The position numbers and the translations under genes were made by a program. A DNA stretch of 8,243 bases from assembly GCA_030634505.1 (NCBI GenBank), contig DAOWAQ010000074.1, positions 1 through 8,243 of the forward strand, in the 5' to 3' direction. This DNA comes from Calditrichia bacterium. Lineage in GTDB: Bacteria > Calditrichota > Calditrichia > JAJRVZ01. Below the pieces are notes generated by a model that ran no database searches, was not told the DNA's origin, and saw only the letters and a list, made by a program, of their open reading frames with translations. Of this stretch, positions 1-7,238 are shown piece by piece (position 1 is the first letter of the stretch; each line of letters starts with the position of its first letter).

Positions 1-96
1 AGTGAAATTGAAGATGAATTAAAGGATTTAAAGAGAGAAAGAGAAGCAGCTGATAAAGAAATCGAAGAATTGAAAAAAATGTTGGATGAAGAATAG
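1..96 (+). CDS. C-terminal fragment of a coiled-coil protein, unidentified
   Basis: The window opens inside a reading frame that runs 31 codons to a TAG at 94-96. The visible residues are almost all charged or helix-forming (Glu, Lys, Asp, Arg, Leu, Ile), with Leu/Ile/Met spaced as in heptads, for example in EIEELKKMLDEE at the very end. This indicates an amphipathic helix or coiled coil that closes the protein. There is no catalytic motif, and too little is present to name a family. The gene is followed 25 nt later by a strong terminator, so it belongs to an upstream transcription unit separate from prfB. That it is coding is inferred from the open frame, the composition and the terminator placed just after the stop. 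Confidence 0.7.
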   Translation, partial: SEIEDELKDLKREREAADKEIEELKKMLDEE

Positions 97-121
97 AAAT
101 TAAATTTAAAATTTAAGAATA

Positions 122-158
122 AAAGTCCTTTTCGGTTTTTGAAGAGGACTTTTTTTTT
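122..158 (+). terminator. Rho-independent terminator after the upstream gene
   Basis: A 12-bp stem pairs 122-133 with 141-152 and contains one T-G wobble (130 with 144). The loop is the 7 nt at 134-140. The 3' arm runs directly into an uninterrupted T tract at 150-158. It lies 25 nt downstream of the TAG of the coiled-coil gene and about 110 nt before prfB. The upstream side has only a short A run, so it probably works mainly on the + strand. It separates the upstream unit from the prfB operon. Confidence 0.92.
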
Positions 159-203
159 GTTAAGAATCTGTATTTATAGTAGTTTAACTGTTTAATATCA
201 TAC

Positions 204-248
204 TTGCCAGTACAATGAAAAAAAGTTAAATTTAAAGTCTTTTATTAT
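204..248 (+). promoter_or_regulatory. Tentative promoter region for the prfB operon
   Basis: A promoter is expected between the terminator and prfB because the next seven genes have no other obvious one. The best sigma-70-like match is TTGCCA at 204-209, a 16-nt spacer, then TTAAAT at 226-231. An alternative -10 is TATTAT at 243-248, which has no good -35 partner. The area is very A/T-rich, so such matches occur easily by chance, and an FCB-group sigma factor may prefer other boxes. The location is reasonable but the exact boxes are weakly supported. Confidence 0.25.
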
Positions 249-265
249 ACAACATGGAATAAATT

Positions 266-1358
266 ATGAATTCTGAAATACTGGAAAAAAATAAACACCT
301 CAATTCAAAAGTACAAAATTTATGGGGTTATCTTTGACATCGACAATAAAAAGACATCAATAAAACAATTGCAAGAGATAACAAATAAAAGTGATTTTTG
401 GAATGACTCTCAGAATGCAAAAAAGATTTTAAAAAATATTAAAAAACTGGAAATATGGGTTCAATCTTGGAATAAATTAAAGACAGAAATCGATGACATC
501 GAAGTTTTTATTGAATTACAAAAAGAAGAACCAGAAGAAAATCTCGAGCCTGAGATTAGCCAAAAATTAAATATCTTAGAATCAGAAATAGAAGAGCTTG
601 AATTTAAAAGAATGCTTGGTAGAGAGCATGATGAAAGAAATGCAATATTGACAATTCATCCAGGTGCGGGAGGCACAGAATCTCAGGATTGGGCAGAAAT
701 GCTTTTGAGAATGTATCTCAGGTATGCAGAAATATCAGGATTTAAAACAGAAATATTGGATCAATTGTCCGGTGATGAAGCCGGAATAAAAAGTGTTACG
801 ATTGAATTCACCGGTGATTTTGCTTATGGGTATTTGAGAGCTGAAGCTGGTGTGCATCGATTAGTTCGTTTATCACCTTTTGATGCAAATAACAAACGTC
901 ATACTTCATTTGCTTCTGTTTTTGTGTTACCTGAAATAGAAGAATCAATAGATATTGAAATAGACCCCACTGATTTGCGGATTGATACTTTCCGGGCAAG
1001 CGGCGCCGGAGGTCAGCATGTGAACAAAACAGATTCTGCAATTAGAATTACACACATCCCAACAGGAACAGTTGTACAATGTCAAAATGAAAGGTCTCAA
1101 CATAAAAACAAAGCAAATGCAATGAAAATATTGGGTGCAAGATTATTTAAATTACAGGAAGAAGAACAAAAGAAAAACTTGGAAAAATTTGAAAAAAATA
1201 AAAAGGATATAGCTTGGGGAAGTCAAATACGTTCATATGTTTTTCATCCCTATAATATGGTAAAAGACCACCGTACCGGATATGAAACCAGTAATGTACA
1301 GGCAGTTATGGACGGTCAAATCGAAAAATTTATTGAGGAATATTTAGTTAAAAATTAG
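266..1358 (+). CDS. prfB: Peptide chain release factor 2 (RF2), with programmed +1 frameshift
   Basis: RF2 recognises UGA and UAA in the ribosomal A site and triggers hydrolysis of peptidyl-tRNA. The coding sequence is join(266..334, 336..1358): ATG at 266 opens a 23-codon frame ending in CTT TGA at 332-337. A +1 slip at CTT moves to GAC (336-338) and continues to TAG, giving 363 aa, close to the 365 aa of E. coli RF2. In joined numbering the anticodon-like SPF is at 203-205 and the catalytic GGQ at 248-250, inside SGAGGQHVNKT. The N-terminal half is helical and charged. The residue two before the SGAGGQ glycine is Ala, matching the more active Ala246 form rather than the Thr246 of E. coli K-12. 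ATG 266 is the first start after an in-frame TAA at 260-262; no clear Shine-Dalgarno precedes it. A start at TTG 369 would be wrong, as it drops the conserved N-terminus. lysS follows after 30 nt. Confidence 0.96.
324..338 (+). promoter_or_regulatory. RF2 autoregulatory +1 frameshift site
   Basis: The slippery CTT TGA C (332-338) is the canonical prfB recoding signal: peptidyl-tRNA-Leu on CUU re-pairs with UUU, skipping one base when the in-frame UGA is decoded slowly. The C after TGA is a known poor termination context. A GGGG run at 324-327 sits upstream, where E. coli has an AGGGGG Shine-Dalgarno-like stimulator. Here the run is one G shorter and lies 4 nt rather than 3 nt from CTT. In known cases scarce RF2 raises frameshifting and therefore RF2 synthesis, a negative feedback. 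That this applies here is inferred from the conserved site. Confidence 0.95.
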
Positions 1359-1379
1359 ATATATTACCAATTTAACTAT

Positions 1380-1383
1380 GGAG
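1380..1383 (+). promoter_or_regulatory. Shine-Dalgarno supporting the TTG start of lysS
   Basis: GGAG lies 5 nt before the TTG at 1389. It decides the start, because the ATG at 1378 is out of frame and no in-frame ATG exists between the prfB stop (1356-1358, in the same frame) and the conserved N-terminus of LysRS. Confidence 0.7.
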
Positions 1384-1388
1384 ACAAA

Positions 1389-2879
1389 TTGGAAGAATAC
1401 AGTGATCTACTAAAACTAAGACGAGATAAGATAAACACCCTTCATGATTTAGGAGTAAATCCGTATACATATGGTTTCGATAGTACACATTATTCCGAAC
1501 AAATAGTCCGGGATTTTGAAAAACTTGAAAATGAAATTGTATCAATTGCCGGAAGAGTAATGTCAGTAAGACTAATGGGAAAAGCAGCGTTTTTCCATGT
1601 ACAGGATCAAGACGGTAAAATACAAATATATATTAGAAAAGATAAGGTTGATGAAGTAGCATTTGATGTATTCAAACTAATAGATATCGGTGATATTGTT
1701 GGAGTGAAAGGTGTTGTTTTTAAAACCAGAACTGGTGAAATTAGTATAATCGCAGAACATTTTGAATTGTTATCAAAATCCATAAAACCACTTCCCATTG
1801 TTAAAGAAAAAATAGAGGGTGATGAAAAAATAGTTTATGACCAATTCGCTGATAAGGAAATGAGATATCGACAAAGATATGTGGATCTAGTGGTAAACCC
1901 GGAAGTAAAGGAAGTATTTGTTAAAAGAAGTAAAATAATCACATCAATTCGTGAATTTCTTAATCAGAATGACTTCATTGAAGTTGAAACTCCGATATTA
2001 CAACCAATTTATGGGGGAGCTACAGCAAGACCGTTTAAGACTCATCATAATACATTGGACATTGATTTATATTTACGAATTGCAAATGAACTTTATTTAA
2101 AAAGGTTGATAGTTGGAGGATTTGATCGGATATATGAATTTGCAAAGGATTTTAGAAATGAAGGTATGGATCGATTTCATAATCCTGAATTTACACAAGT
2201 AGAACTTTATATCGCATATAAAGACTATATATGGATGATGGAATTTGTTGAACAACTTGTGACATATGTAGTTAAAAATGTTTTAAATACAACTAAAATT
2301 ACTTTCGGTGAACATGAAATTGATTTTACTCCTCCATGGCGAAGATTGACAATGTTTGATGCAATTAAAGAATATACCAAAGTTGATGTAAGTAATTTGT
2401 CTGAAATTGAATTAAAAGAAGCCGCGGAAGATCTCAAATTAGTGATTGAGCCTTCAATGGGATACGGGAAAATAATTGATGAGATATTTGGAGAATTTGT
2501 AGAACCAAAACTTATTCAGCCGACATTTATCATGGATTATCCTATTGAAATGTCGCCATTGGCAAAAAAACACCGCGACAATCCAAAATTAGTTGAGAGA
2601 TTTGAACCAATAGTCGGGGGTAAGGAAATAGGTAATGCTTTTAGTGAACTAAATGATCCCATCGATCAAAGAGAGAGATTTGTTGAACAAATGAAGCTCA
2701 GAGACAAAGGTGATGATGAAGCACAAGTATTAGATGAAGATTATGTTCGTGCCCTTGAATATGGAATGCCTCCTACCGCCGGATTGGGTATTGGTATCGA
2801 TCGCCTGGTGATGCTTTTAACGAATTCTCATAGTATTAGGGATGTTATATTTTTTCCACAAATGAGACCTGAAAATTAA
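1389..2879 (+). CDS. lysS: Lysyl-tRNA synthetase, class II
   Basis: Attaches lysine to tRNA-Lys using ATP, in the cytoplasm. The 496-aa length is typical of bacterial class II LysRS. An N-terminal helix is followed by an OB-fold anticodon-binding domain (about 50-127). The class II catalytic core then shows motif 1 (about 180-204, ending FIEVETPIL), motif 2 (about 249-273, with FRNEG at 255-259 and HNPEFT at 264-269) and motif 3 (GLGIGIDR at 465-472, then RDVIFFPQMRPE). The longer linker between KPLPIVKEK and RYRQRYVDL (about 133-167) and the FAKDFRNEGMDR wording resemble Bacteroidota/Ignavibacteriota enzymes. The start is TTG with GGAG 5 nt upstream; the frame is closed by the prfB TAG, so no ATG start is possible near the conserved N-terminus. 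It sits 30 nt after prfB, the same pairing as in E. coli, and 4 nt before the permease gene. Confidence 0.97.
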   Translation: MEEYSDLLKLRRDKINTLHDLGVNPYTYGFDSTHYSEQIVRDFEKLENEIVSIAGRVMSVRLMGKAAFFHVQDQDGKIQIYIRKDKVDEVAFDVFKLIDIGDIVGVKGVVFKTRTGEISIIAEHFELLSKSIKPLPIVKEKIEGDEKIVYDQFADKEMRYRQRYVDLVVNPEVKEVFVKRSKIITSIREFLNQNDFIEVETPILQPIYGGATARPFKTHHNTLDIDLYLRIANELYLKRLIVGGFDRIYEFAKDFRNEGMDRFHNPEFTQVELYIAYKDYIWMMEFVEQLVTYVVKNVLNTTKITFGEHEIDFTPPWRRLTMFDAIKEYTKVDVSNLSEIELKEAAEDLKLVIEPSMGYGKIIDEIFGEFVEPKLIQPTFIMDYPIEMSPLAKKHRDNPKLVERFEPIVGGKEIGNAFSELNDPIDQRERFVEQMKLRDKGDDEAQVLDEDYVRALEYGMPPTAGLGIGIDRLVMLLTNSHSIRDVIFFPQMRPEN

Positions 2880-2883
2880 AAAT

Positions 2884-4122
2884 ATGTCATTTGAATTATT
2901 CGTAGCAAAAAAATATTTTAGAGCAAAGAGAAGAACAGGCTTTATTTCAATTATAACCTATGTTTCCATCGCAGGAGTTACTATAGGCGTTACCGCATTG
3001 ATTCTTGTCCTTTCTGTGATGAATGGTTTTGAGGAAGAAGTTCGCTCTAAACTGATTGGCGCTGACGCTCATATTCGTTTAAGAAGATATTTTAACAAAC
3101 CAATAACGGAAAAAGATCGTGTATTAGAAATAGTTCGTGCAACTAAGCGAGTTATTGGTGCTACGCCAACTATTTTTGAAGAAGGGATGATCAGGTCAAA
3201 GCAGGCACAAAGACCTACTTATATAAAAGCTGTTGATTTAAACACTATTGATTCTGTTTTAGAACTTAAAGATAAAATTGAATTTGGCAAATTCGATTTT
3301 ACAGAAAAAGAAATCAATGGTAAAAAAATGCCTGGAATTGTGCTGGGAAAATATTTATCAGATCATTTGATGGCATATTCTGATAAAGATATAGTAACAT
3401 TAATAATTCCCCCATCACAGGAAAGTAGTATTTTTGCACAACCTAAGGTTAAACAATTCTATGTTGCAGGAATTATTGAACTTGGCTATTACGATTATGA
3501 TAGAATATTTTCCTATATTTCTTTAGAGCAAGCACAAAAATTTTTTGGAATCCCTGATGCTGTATCATGGATAGAGATTAAAATTGATGATTATGAAAAA
3601 GCCGATGAAGTTGCACAGGATTTAACTGAACAGCTGGGTTATCCTTACACAACTCTCACTTGGTTTGAAATGAATAAATCACTATTTAGTTGGATGAAAA
3701 TTGAAAAATGGGGAGCATTCGTAATATTGAGTCTTATAATTATGGTAGCAGCATTCAATATTATTAGCTCATTAATAATGGTTGTCATGGAAAAGACCCG
3801 GGAGATTGGTATATTAAAAAGCATGGGTGCAACTTCTAAAAGTATTATGAAAATATTTGTCTATGAGGGATTGCTTATTGGAATATTAGGAACTTTTCTT
3901 GGATCTATACTAGGTTACGGGATTGGATTTGCTCAACTAAAATATAAATTAATTTCCTTACCTGCAGATGTTTATATAATCAGTTCTTTACCAATTAAAT
4001 TACAAGGATTGGATTTTGTAATAATTTCTGTAATTGGGATAATACTTTGTTTACTTGCTTCAATATATCCTGCATACAAGGCTTCGAAACTATATCCGGT
4101 GGATGCTATTCGTTATGAATAA
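2884..4122 (+). CDS. LolC/LolE-family lipoprotein-releasing ABC transporter permease
   Basis: Membrane subunit of an ABC transporter of the MacB/FtsX-like superfamily. By homology it extracts outer-membrane lipoproteins from the inner membrane. The 412-aa protein has the LolC/E plan: TM1 at about 21-47 following the family-like start FVAKKYFRAKRR, a large periplasmic domain at about 48-276, then three TM segments near 277-302, 325-352 and 377-397. The cytoplasmic loop EKTREIGILKSMGAT (303-317) is the characteristic contact with the ATPase, and the protein ends in PVDAIRYE. Only one permease gene is present next to lolD, so a homodimer, or a partner encoded elsewhere, is likely. The sequence does not separate LolC from LolE, so no symbol is given. 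ATG 2884 lies 4 nt after the lysS stop with no clear Shine-Dalgarno, suggesting translational coupling. Confidence 0.92.
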   Translation: MSFELFVAKKYFRAKRRTGFISIITYVSIAGVTIGVTALILVLSVMNGFEEEVRSKLIGADAHIRLRRYFNKPITEKDRVLEIVRATKRVIGATPTIFEEGMIRSKQAQRPTYIKAVDLNTIDSVLELKDKIEFGKFDFTEKEINGKKMPGIVLGKYLSDHLMAYSDKDIVTLIIPPSQESSIFAQPKVKQFYVAGIIELGYYDYDRIFSYISLEQAQKFFGIPDAVSWIEIKIDDYEKADEVAQDLTEQLGYPYTTLTWFEMNKSLFSWMKIEKWGAFVILSLIIMVAAFNIISSLIMVVMEKTREIGILKSMGATSKSIMKIFVYEGLLIGILGTFLGSILGYGIGFAQLKYKLISLPADVYIISSLPIKLQGLDFVIISVIGIILCLLASIYPAYKASKLYPVDAIRYE

Positions 4123-4804
4123 TACAATTTTACATGTTGAAGATATAACAAAGACATATCAATCAGGTCCACAAACTGTTGAAGTTCTTAAAGGCGTCAA
4201 TTTAAAGATTCAAAAGGGTGAGATAGTTATTATTATGGGACCCTCAGGCGTAGGAAAAAGTACACTTTTGCATTTAATCGGAGGACTTGATAAACCAACT
4301 TCCGGTAAAATTGTTGTCAACAACACTAATATTTTCGAATTGGAGAATAGTAAATTAGCTCATTTTAGAAATACGTCTATTGGATTTGTTTTTCAATTTC
4401 ATCATTTATTACCTGAATTTTCTGCATTAGAGAATTTGATGATTCCTGGAATGATAAATAAAAGCAATTTAGAAGAACTAAAATTAAAGTCAGTTGCTTT
4501 ACTGGACAAAATAGGATTATCGGACAGAATTAATCATAAACCTTCTCAATTGTCTGGTGGAGAACAGCAAAGAGTTGCAGTGGCACGAGCACTCGTAAAT
4601 CAGCCTCAATTGATATTAGCGGATGAACCTACAGGAAATCTCGATAAAAGAAACAGTGAATCACTTTACAATTTAATTTTCGAATTAAATAGAACGTTGA
4701 ATCAAACATTTATTATTGTTACCCATAATGAAATGATGGCGAGGAACGCAAATAAAGTCGTTGAATTGGAAGACGGTAAAATAAAAAATCTTATCCAAAA
4801 ATAG
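4115..4804 (+). CDS. lolD: Lipoprotein-releasing system ATP-binding protein LolD
   Basis: Cytoplasmic ATPase that powers the LolC/E-type permease encoded immediately upstream. All ABC motifs are present in the 229 aa: Walker A GPSGVGKST (42-50), Q-loop Gln94 in VFQFHHLLPEFSALEN, signature LSGGEQQRVAVARAL (146-160), Walker B LILADEP (166-172, with Glu171), D-loop GNLD (174-177) and H-loop His204. FQFHHLLPEFSALEN is typical of the LolD/MacB/FtsE group. ATG 4115 overlaps the last 8 nt of the permease gene in a different frame, so the two are probably translationally coupled. The frame is open upstream to 4055, and an ATG at 4103 would add four residues; 4115 is preferred because it gives the usual LolD N-terminus (M, a few residues, then ILHVEDITKTY). 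The frame ends in TAG, 17 nt before recG. Confidence 0.95.
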   Translation: MNNTILHVEDITKTYQSGPQTVEVLKGVNLKIQKGEIVIIMGPSGVGKSTLLHLIGGLDKPTSGKIVVNNTNIFELENSKLAHFRNTSIGFVFQFHHLLPEFSALENLMIPGMINKSNLEELKLKSVALLDKIGLSDRINHKPSQLSGGEQQRVAVARALVNQPQLILADEPTGNLDKRNSESLYNLIFELNRTLNQTFIIVTHNEMMARNANKVVELEDGKIKNLIQK

Positions 4805-4821
4805 CCACAATAATCGCTTCT

Positions 4822-6906
4822 ATGAATAAAGATCTTGATATTAAATTCATCAAAGGTATCGGCCCTAAAAGATCACAATCTCTCAATTCTATAGGAATTA
4901 CTAACTTTGAAGAACTAATTGAATACTTTCCCAGAAGATATTTAGATCGAAGAACAATTGTACCTTTAGACCGTTTGTCTGCGGATAAAGAAGTAACTGT
5001 TGTGGGAAAAATTGAAGCTGCTGGTATTAAAAGATTAAGAAAAAGAATATTTTATCTTGTAATTTCTGATGGAAAAGGGCTTTTGGAGGCTGTATGGTTC
5101 AATTTTACAGATCAGTATAAAAAAGTATTTAAAATTGGTGAGTGGGTAGCGCTTTCCGGTAAAGTAAGCTACTATCGTGGATATCAATTAACTCATCCGG
5201 ATTTTGACAGGCTGGGAGATGGGGATTTAAACAAAATGTTGAATACCGGAAAAATTCTCCCACTCTATAAAATATCGGACTCTTTAAAAAATCATGGTTT
5301 TAATTCCTATGTATTTAGAAAAATATTTCAGGAAATCATAAACAACCATTTAGAAAACTTTGAAGAAATATTACCGAAAGAAATCAGGGAAAAATATTCT
5401 TTTTTAAATCGAAAAGAAAGTTATAAAAATATTCATTTTCCGGAAAATACTGATTCTCTCGACAAATGTATAAATCGATTTAAGTATGAGGAATTTTTTT
5501 ATTTACAGTTGATTCTTGCAATTCAAAGTTATCATTTTAAAGAGAAAGAAAAAGGAATAGGTTTTTCCAAACCAAGTAAAAAATTAGAATTACTATTTAA
5601 TAATCTTCAATTTCAATTAACAGATGCTCAGAAACGGGTTGTAAAAGAAATTCGTAAAGATATGAAAAATCCACATCCCATGAATCGGTTATTACAGGGT
5701 GATGTAGGATCGGGAAAAACATTAGTTGCGGTCATGGCAATGCTAATCGCTTTGGATAACGGTTACCAGTCAGCAATTATGGTTCCTACGGAAATATTAG
5801 CAGAACAACATTATTATAATATAAATAATTTGCTTAAGGATTTAGATGTAAAGATATCACTTTTGACCGGATCTTCTCCAAAACAAGCACGTGAAATTCT
5901 GCAAAATGATCTAAATAAAAAAGAGCCTCATATAATAATAGGGACACATGCATTATTTCAAGCAGGAATAGATTACGCTCATTTAGGATTAATTATCATT
6001 GATGAACAACACAGGTTTGGTGTAATGCAAAGAGCTGCCTTGCAGGAAAAGGGTATTAAAGCTGATTTATTATTAATGACAGCGACACCAATTCCACGAT
6101 CATTGGCGTTGACAGTATACGGAAATCTTGATGTGTCCATATTGGACGAACTGCCTCCTGGAAGACAGTCAATTAAAACCATTTGGCGATTTGATAACAA
6201 ATCAAAAGAAATTTATAAGTTTATTATTGAAAATATCGACACAGGTGCACAAGTATTTATAGTATTCCCCTTAGTGGAAGAATCTGAAAAAATTGATTTA
6301 AAAGCAGCAACAGAAAGTTTTGAAAAGCTTTCATCAACATATTTTAAGAATAAATCAATTGCGCTATTACATGGAAGAATGGGTTCTGAGGAAAAAGATG
6401 CAATAATGAAAAAATTTTCAAATGGTGAAATTGATGTTTTAGTATCGACAACTGTAATTGAAGTAGGTGTGGACATTCCCAATGCTACGATTATTTTAAT
6501 TGAGCATGCAGAGAGATTTGGATTAACTCAACTTCACCAACTTAGAGGACGTGTTGGACGAGGAAGTAAGAAAAGCTATTGTATATTGAAAACGCCTCAT
6601 AATATTGGTGAAAATGCAATTCAGAGAATGAAAATAATGTCCGAAACAAATGATGGATTTCGAATAGCAGAAGAAGATTTGAAGATCAGGGGATGGGGTG
6701 ATTTCTTTGGTATTAAACAGAGTGGAATCCCCGAATTCAAATTGGCAAATCCAATTAGAGACCAGAAGATACTGCAACAGGCAAGAACTGATGCGTTTAA
6801 TTTGGTAAACAGTGATCCGTCGTTTAATATGCCGGAGCATGAAACATTAAAGAATATTATTATAAGTAAATATGCAGACAAAATAAAATTGATGAATATC
6901 AGTTAA
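4822..6906 (+). CDS. recG: ATP-dependent DNA helicase RecG
   Basis: Superfamily 2 double-stranded DNA translocase that remodels stalled replication forks, R-loops and Holliday junctions. The 694-aa length matches E. coli RecG (693). The N-terminal part begins with a helix-hairpin-helix-like FIKGIGPKRSQSL (9-21) and PRRYLDRR, then the OB-fold wedge domain (about 55-150, with SYYRGYQLTHPDFDR). The helicase core has Walker A GDVGSGKT (293-300), the DEQH box (394-397), MTATPIPRSLAL (419-430), STTVIEVGVDIPNAT (542-556) and motif VI QLRGRVGRG (573-581). The C-terminal TRG-type region is at about 607-635. There the usual RGPGE/D is replaced by RGWGD (623-627), followed by a normal QSG. The gene starts 17 nt after lolD with no obvious Shine-Dalgarno. 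No frameshift or truncation is seen. Confidence 0.97.
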   Translation: MNKDLDIKFIKGIGPKRSQSLNSIGITNFEELIEYFPRRYLDRRTIVPLDRLSADKEVTVVGKIEAAGIKRLRKRIFYLVISDGKGLLEAVWFNFTDQYKKVFKIGEWVALSGKVSYYRGYQLTHPDFDRLGDGDLNKMLNTGKILPLYKISDSLKNHGFNSYVFRKIFQEIINNHLENFEEILPKEIREKYSFLNRKESYKNIHFPENTDSLDKCINRFKYEEFFYLQLILAIQSYHFKEKEKGIGFSKPSKKLELLFNNLQFQLTDAQKRVVKEIRKDMKNPHPMNRLLQGDVGSGKTLVAVMAMLIALDNGYQSAIMVPTEILAEQHYYNINNLLKDLDVKISLLTGSSPKQAREILQNDLNKKEPHIIIGTHALFQAGIDYAHLGLIIIDEQHRFGVMQRAALQEKGIKADLLLMTATPIPRSLALTVYGNLDVSILDELPPGRQSIKTIWRFDNKSKEIYKFIIENIDTGAQVFIVFPLVEESEKIDLKAATESFEKLSSTYFKNKSIALLHGRMGSEEKDAIMKKFSNGEIDVLVSTTVIEVGVDIPNATIILIEHAERFGLTQLHQLRGRVGRGSKKSYCILKTPHNIGENAIQRMKIMSETNDGFRIAEEDLKIRGWGDFFGIKQSGIPEFKLANPIRDQKILQQARTDAFNLVNSDPSFNMPEHETLKNIIISKYADKIKLMNIS

Positions 6907-6914
6907 TTAAAGTT

Positions 6915-6919
6915 AGGAG
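6915..6919 (+). promoter_or_regulatory. Shine-Dalgarno of the DUF1844 gene
   Basis: AGGAG lies 6 nt before the ATG at 6926. It favours that ATG over the TTG immediately upstream at 6923. It is the clearest ribosome binding site in the window. Confidence 0.75.
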
Positions 6920-6925
6920 TTTTTG

Positions 6926-7195
6926 ATGGAAAATGTCACTGAAGATCAAAAAATGACAAGTTTGTTTTTAAATTTAGTTCAGCAATTTTATCAGTCAGCG
7001 TTAATATTCATGGGTAAAATTGAGAATCCTCAAACAAAAAAGAAAGAAATTAATAAAGATATGGCGCGATATTTTATTGATACTCTTGAGATGTTGATGG
7101 TAAAAACAAAAAATAATTTGTCGGACCAGGAAGAAAAAATGTTAACAAAACTGGTTCAGGAATTAAAACTTGATTTCATAAAAGAAAACAAATAA
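6926..7195 (+). CDS. DUF1844 domain protein, function unknown
   Basis: An 89-residue soluble, probably all-helical protein. It has the pattern I associate with DUF1844: a hydrophobic first helix with FLNLVQQFYQSALIFMG (14-30), a short loop with a family-like NPQT (34-37), then INKDMARYFIDTLEMLMVKTKNNLS (42-66) and a terminal helix EEKMLTKLVQELKLDFI (69-85). The family pattern is roughly 'A-hLG-(7-15)-N-hA-hIDhL-hL-KT-NL---E-hhL-hh-hR'. No catalytic residues, metal ligands, signal peptide or TM span are visible. ATG 6926 is chosen over TTG 6923 because AGGAG sits 6 nt upstream. It follows recG by 19 nt and precedes the glycosyltransferase by 29 nt, so it is co-transcribed with both. The family has no established function that I know of. 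The assignment rests on recalled similarity. Confidence 0.85.
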   Translation: MENVTEDQKMTSLFLNLVQQFYQSALIFMGKIENPQTKKKEINKDMARYFIDTLEMLMVKTKNNLSDQEEKMLTKLVQELKLDFIKENK

Positions 7196-7202
7196 GAATT
7201 TT

Positions 7203-7238
7203 ATGAATCAGATACTAATTACAGATGGAAACCGCTAA
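7203..7238 (+). other. Possible 11-codon leader ORF before the glycosyltransferase
   Basis: ATG at 7203 opens a minimal frame reading MNQILITDGNR and ending in TAA at 7236-7238. It begins 7 nt after the DUF1844 stop, overlaps the upstream candidate start of the glycosyltransferase (7225) and ends 4 nt before its second candidate start (7243). It could deliver ribosomes to the ATG at 7243 by termination-reinitiation, or it could be chance. There is no Shine-Dalgarno and no evidence of expression. Confidence 0.2.

Noticed and set aside
100..235. Palindrome TTAAATTTAA present twice, at 100-109 and 226-235
   Set aside because: Could be an operator pair, but in such A/T-rich intergenic DNA a 10-bp A/T palindrome is easily found by chance, and one copy lies before the terminator of the other unit.
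369..371. TTG as the start of prfB
   Set aside because: It lies inside the RF2 N-terminal domain. The upstream ATG frame with CTT TGA C and the expected +1 continuation account for the full 363-residue protein.
808..1041. Minus-strand open frame within prfB
   Set aside because: Fully antisense to the GGQ/SPF-coding region of prfB, with no recognisable domain or supporting start signal.
1607..2437. Minus-strand open frames within lysS (1607-1798 and 2225-2437)
   Set aside because: Short, antisense to conserved LysRS domains, and rich in Ser/Ile/Thr as expected for antisense of an AT-rich gene.
4055..4114. N-terminal extension of LolD from 4055
   Set aside because: It would overlap the permease gene by 68 nt and adds residues with no LolD similarity; ATG 4115 gives the normal N-terminus.
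5979..6881. Four minus-strand open frames within recG
   Set aside because: They overlap each other and the conserved helicase motifs, and show no family features; shadows of recG.
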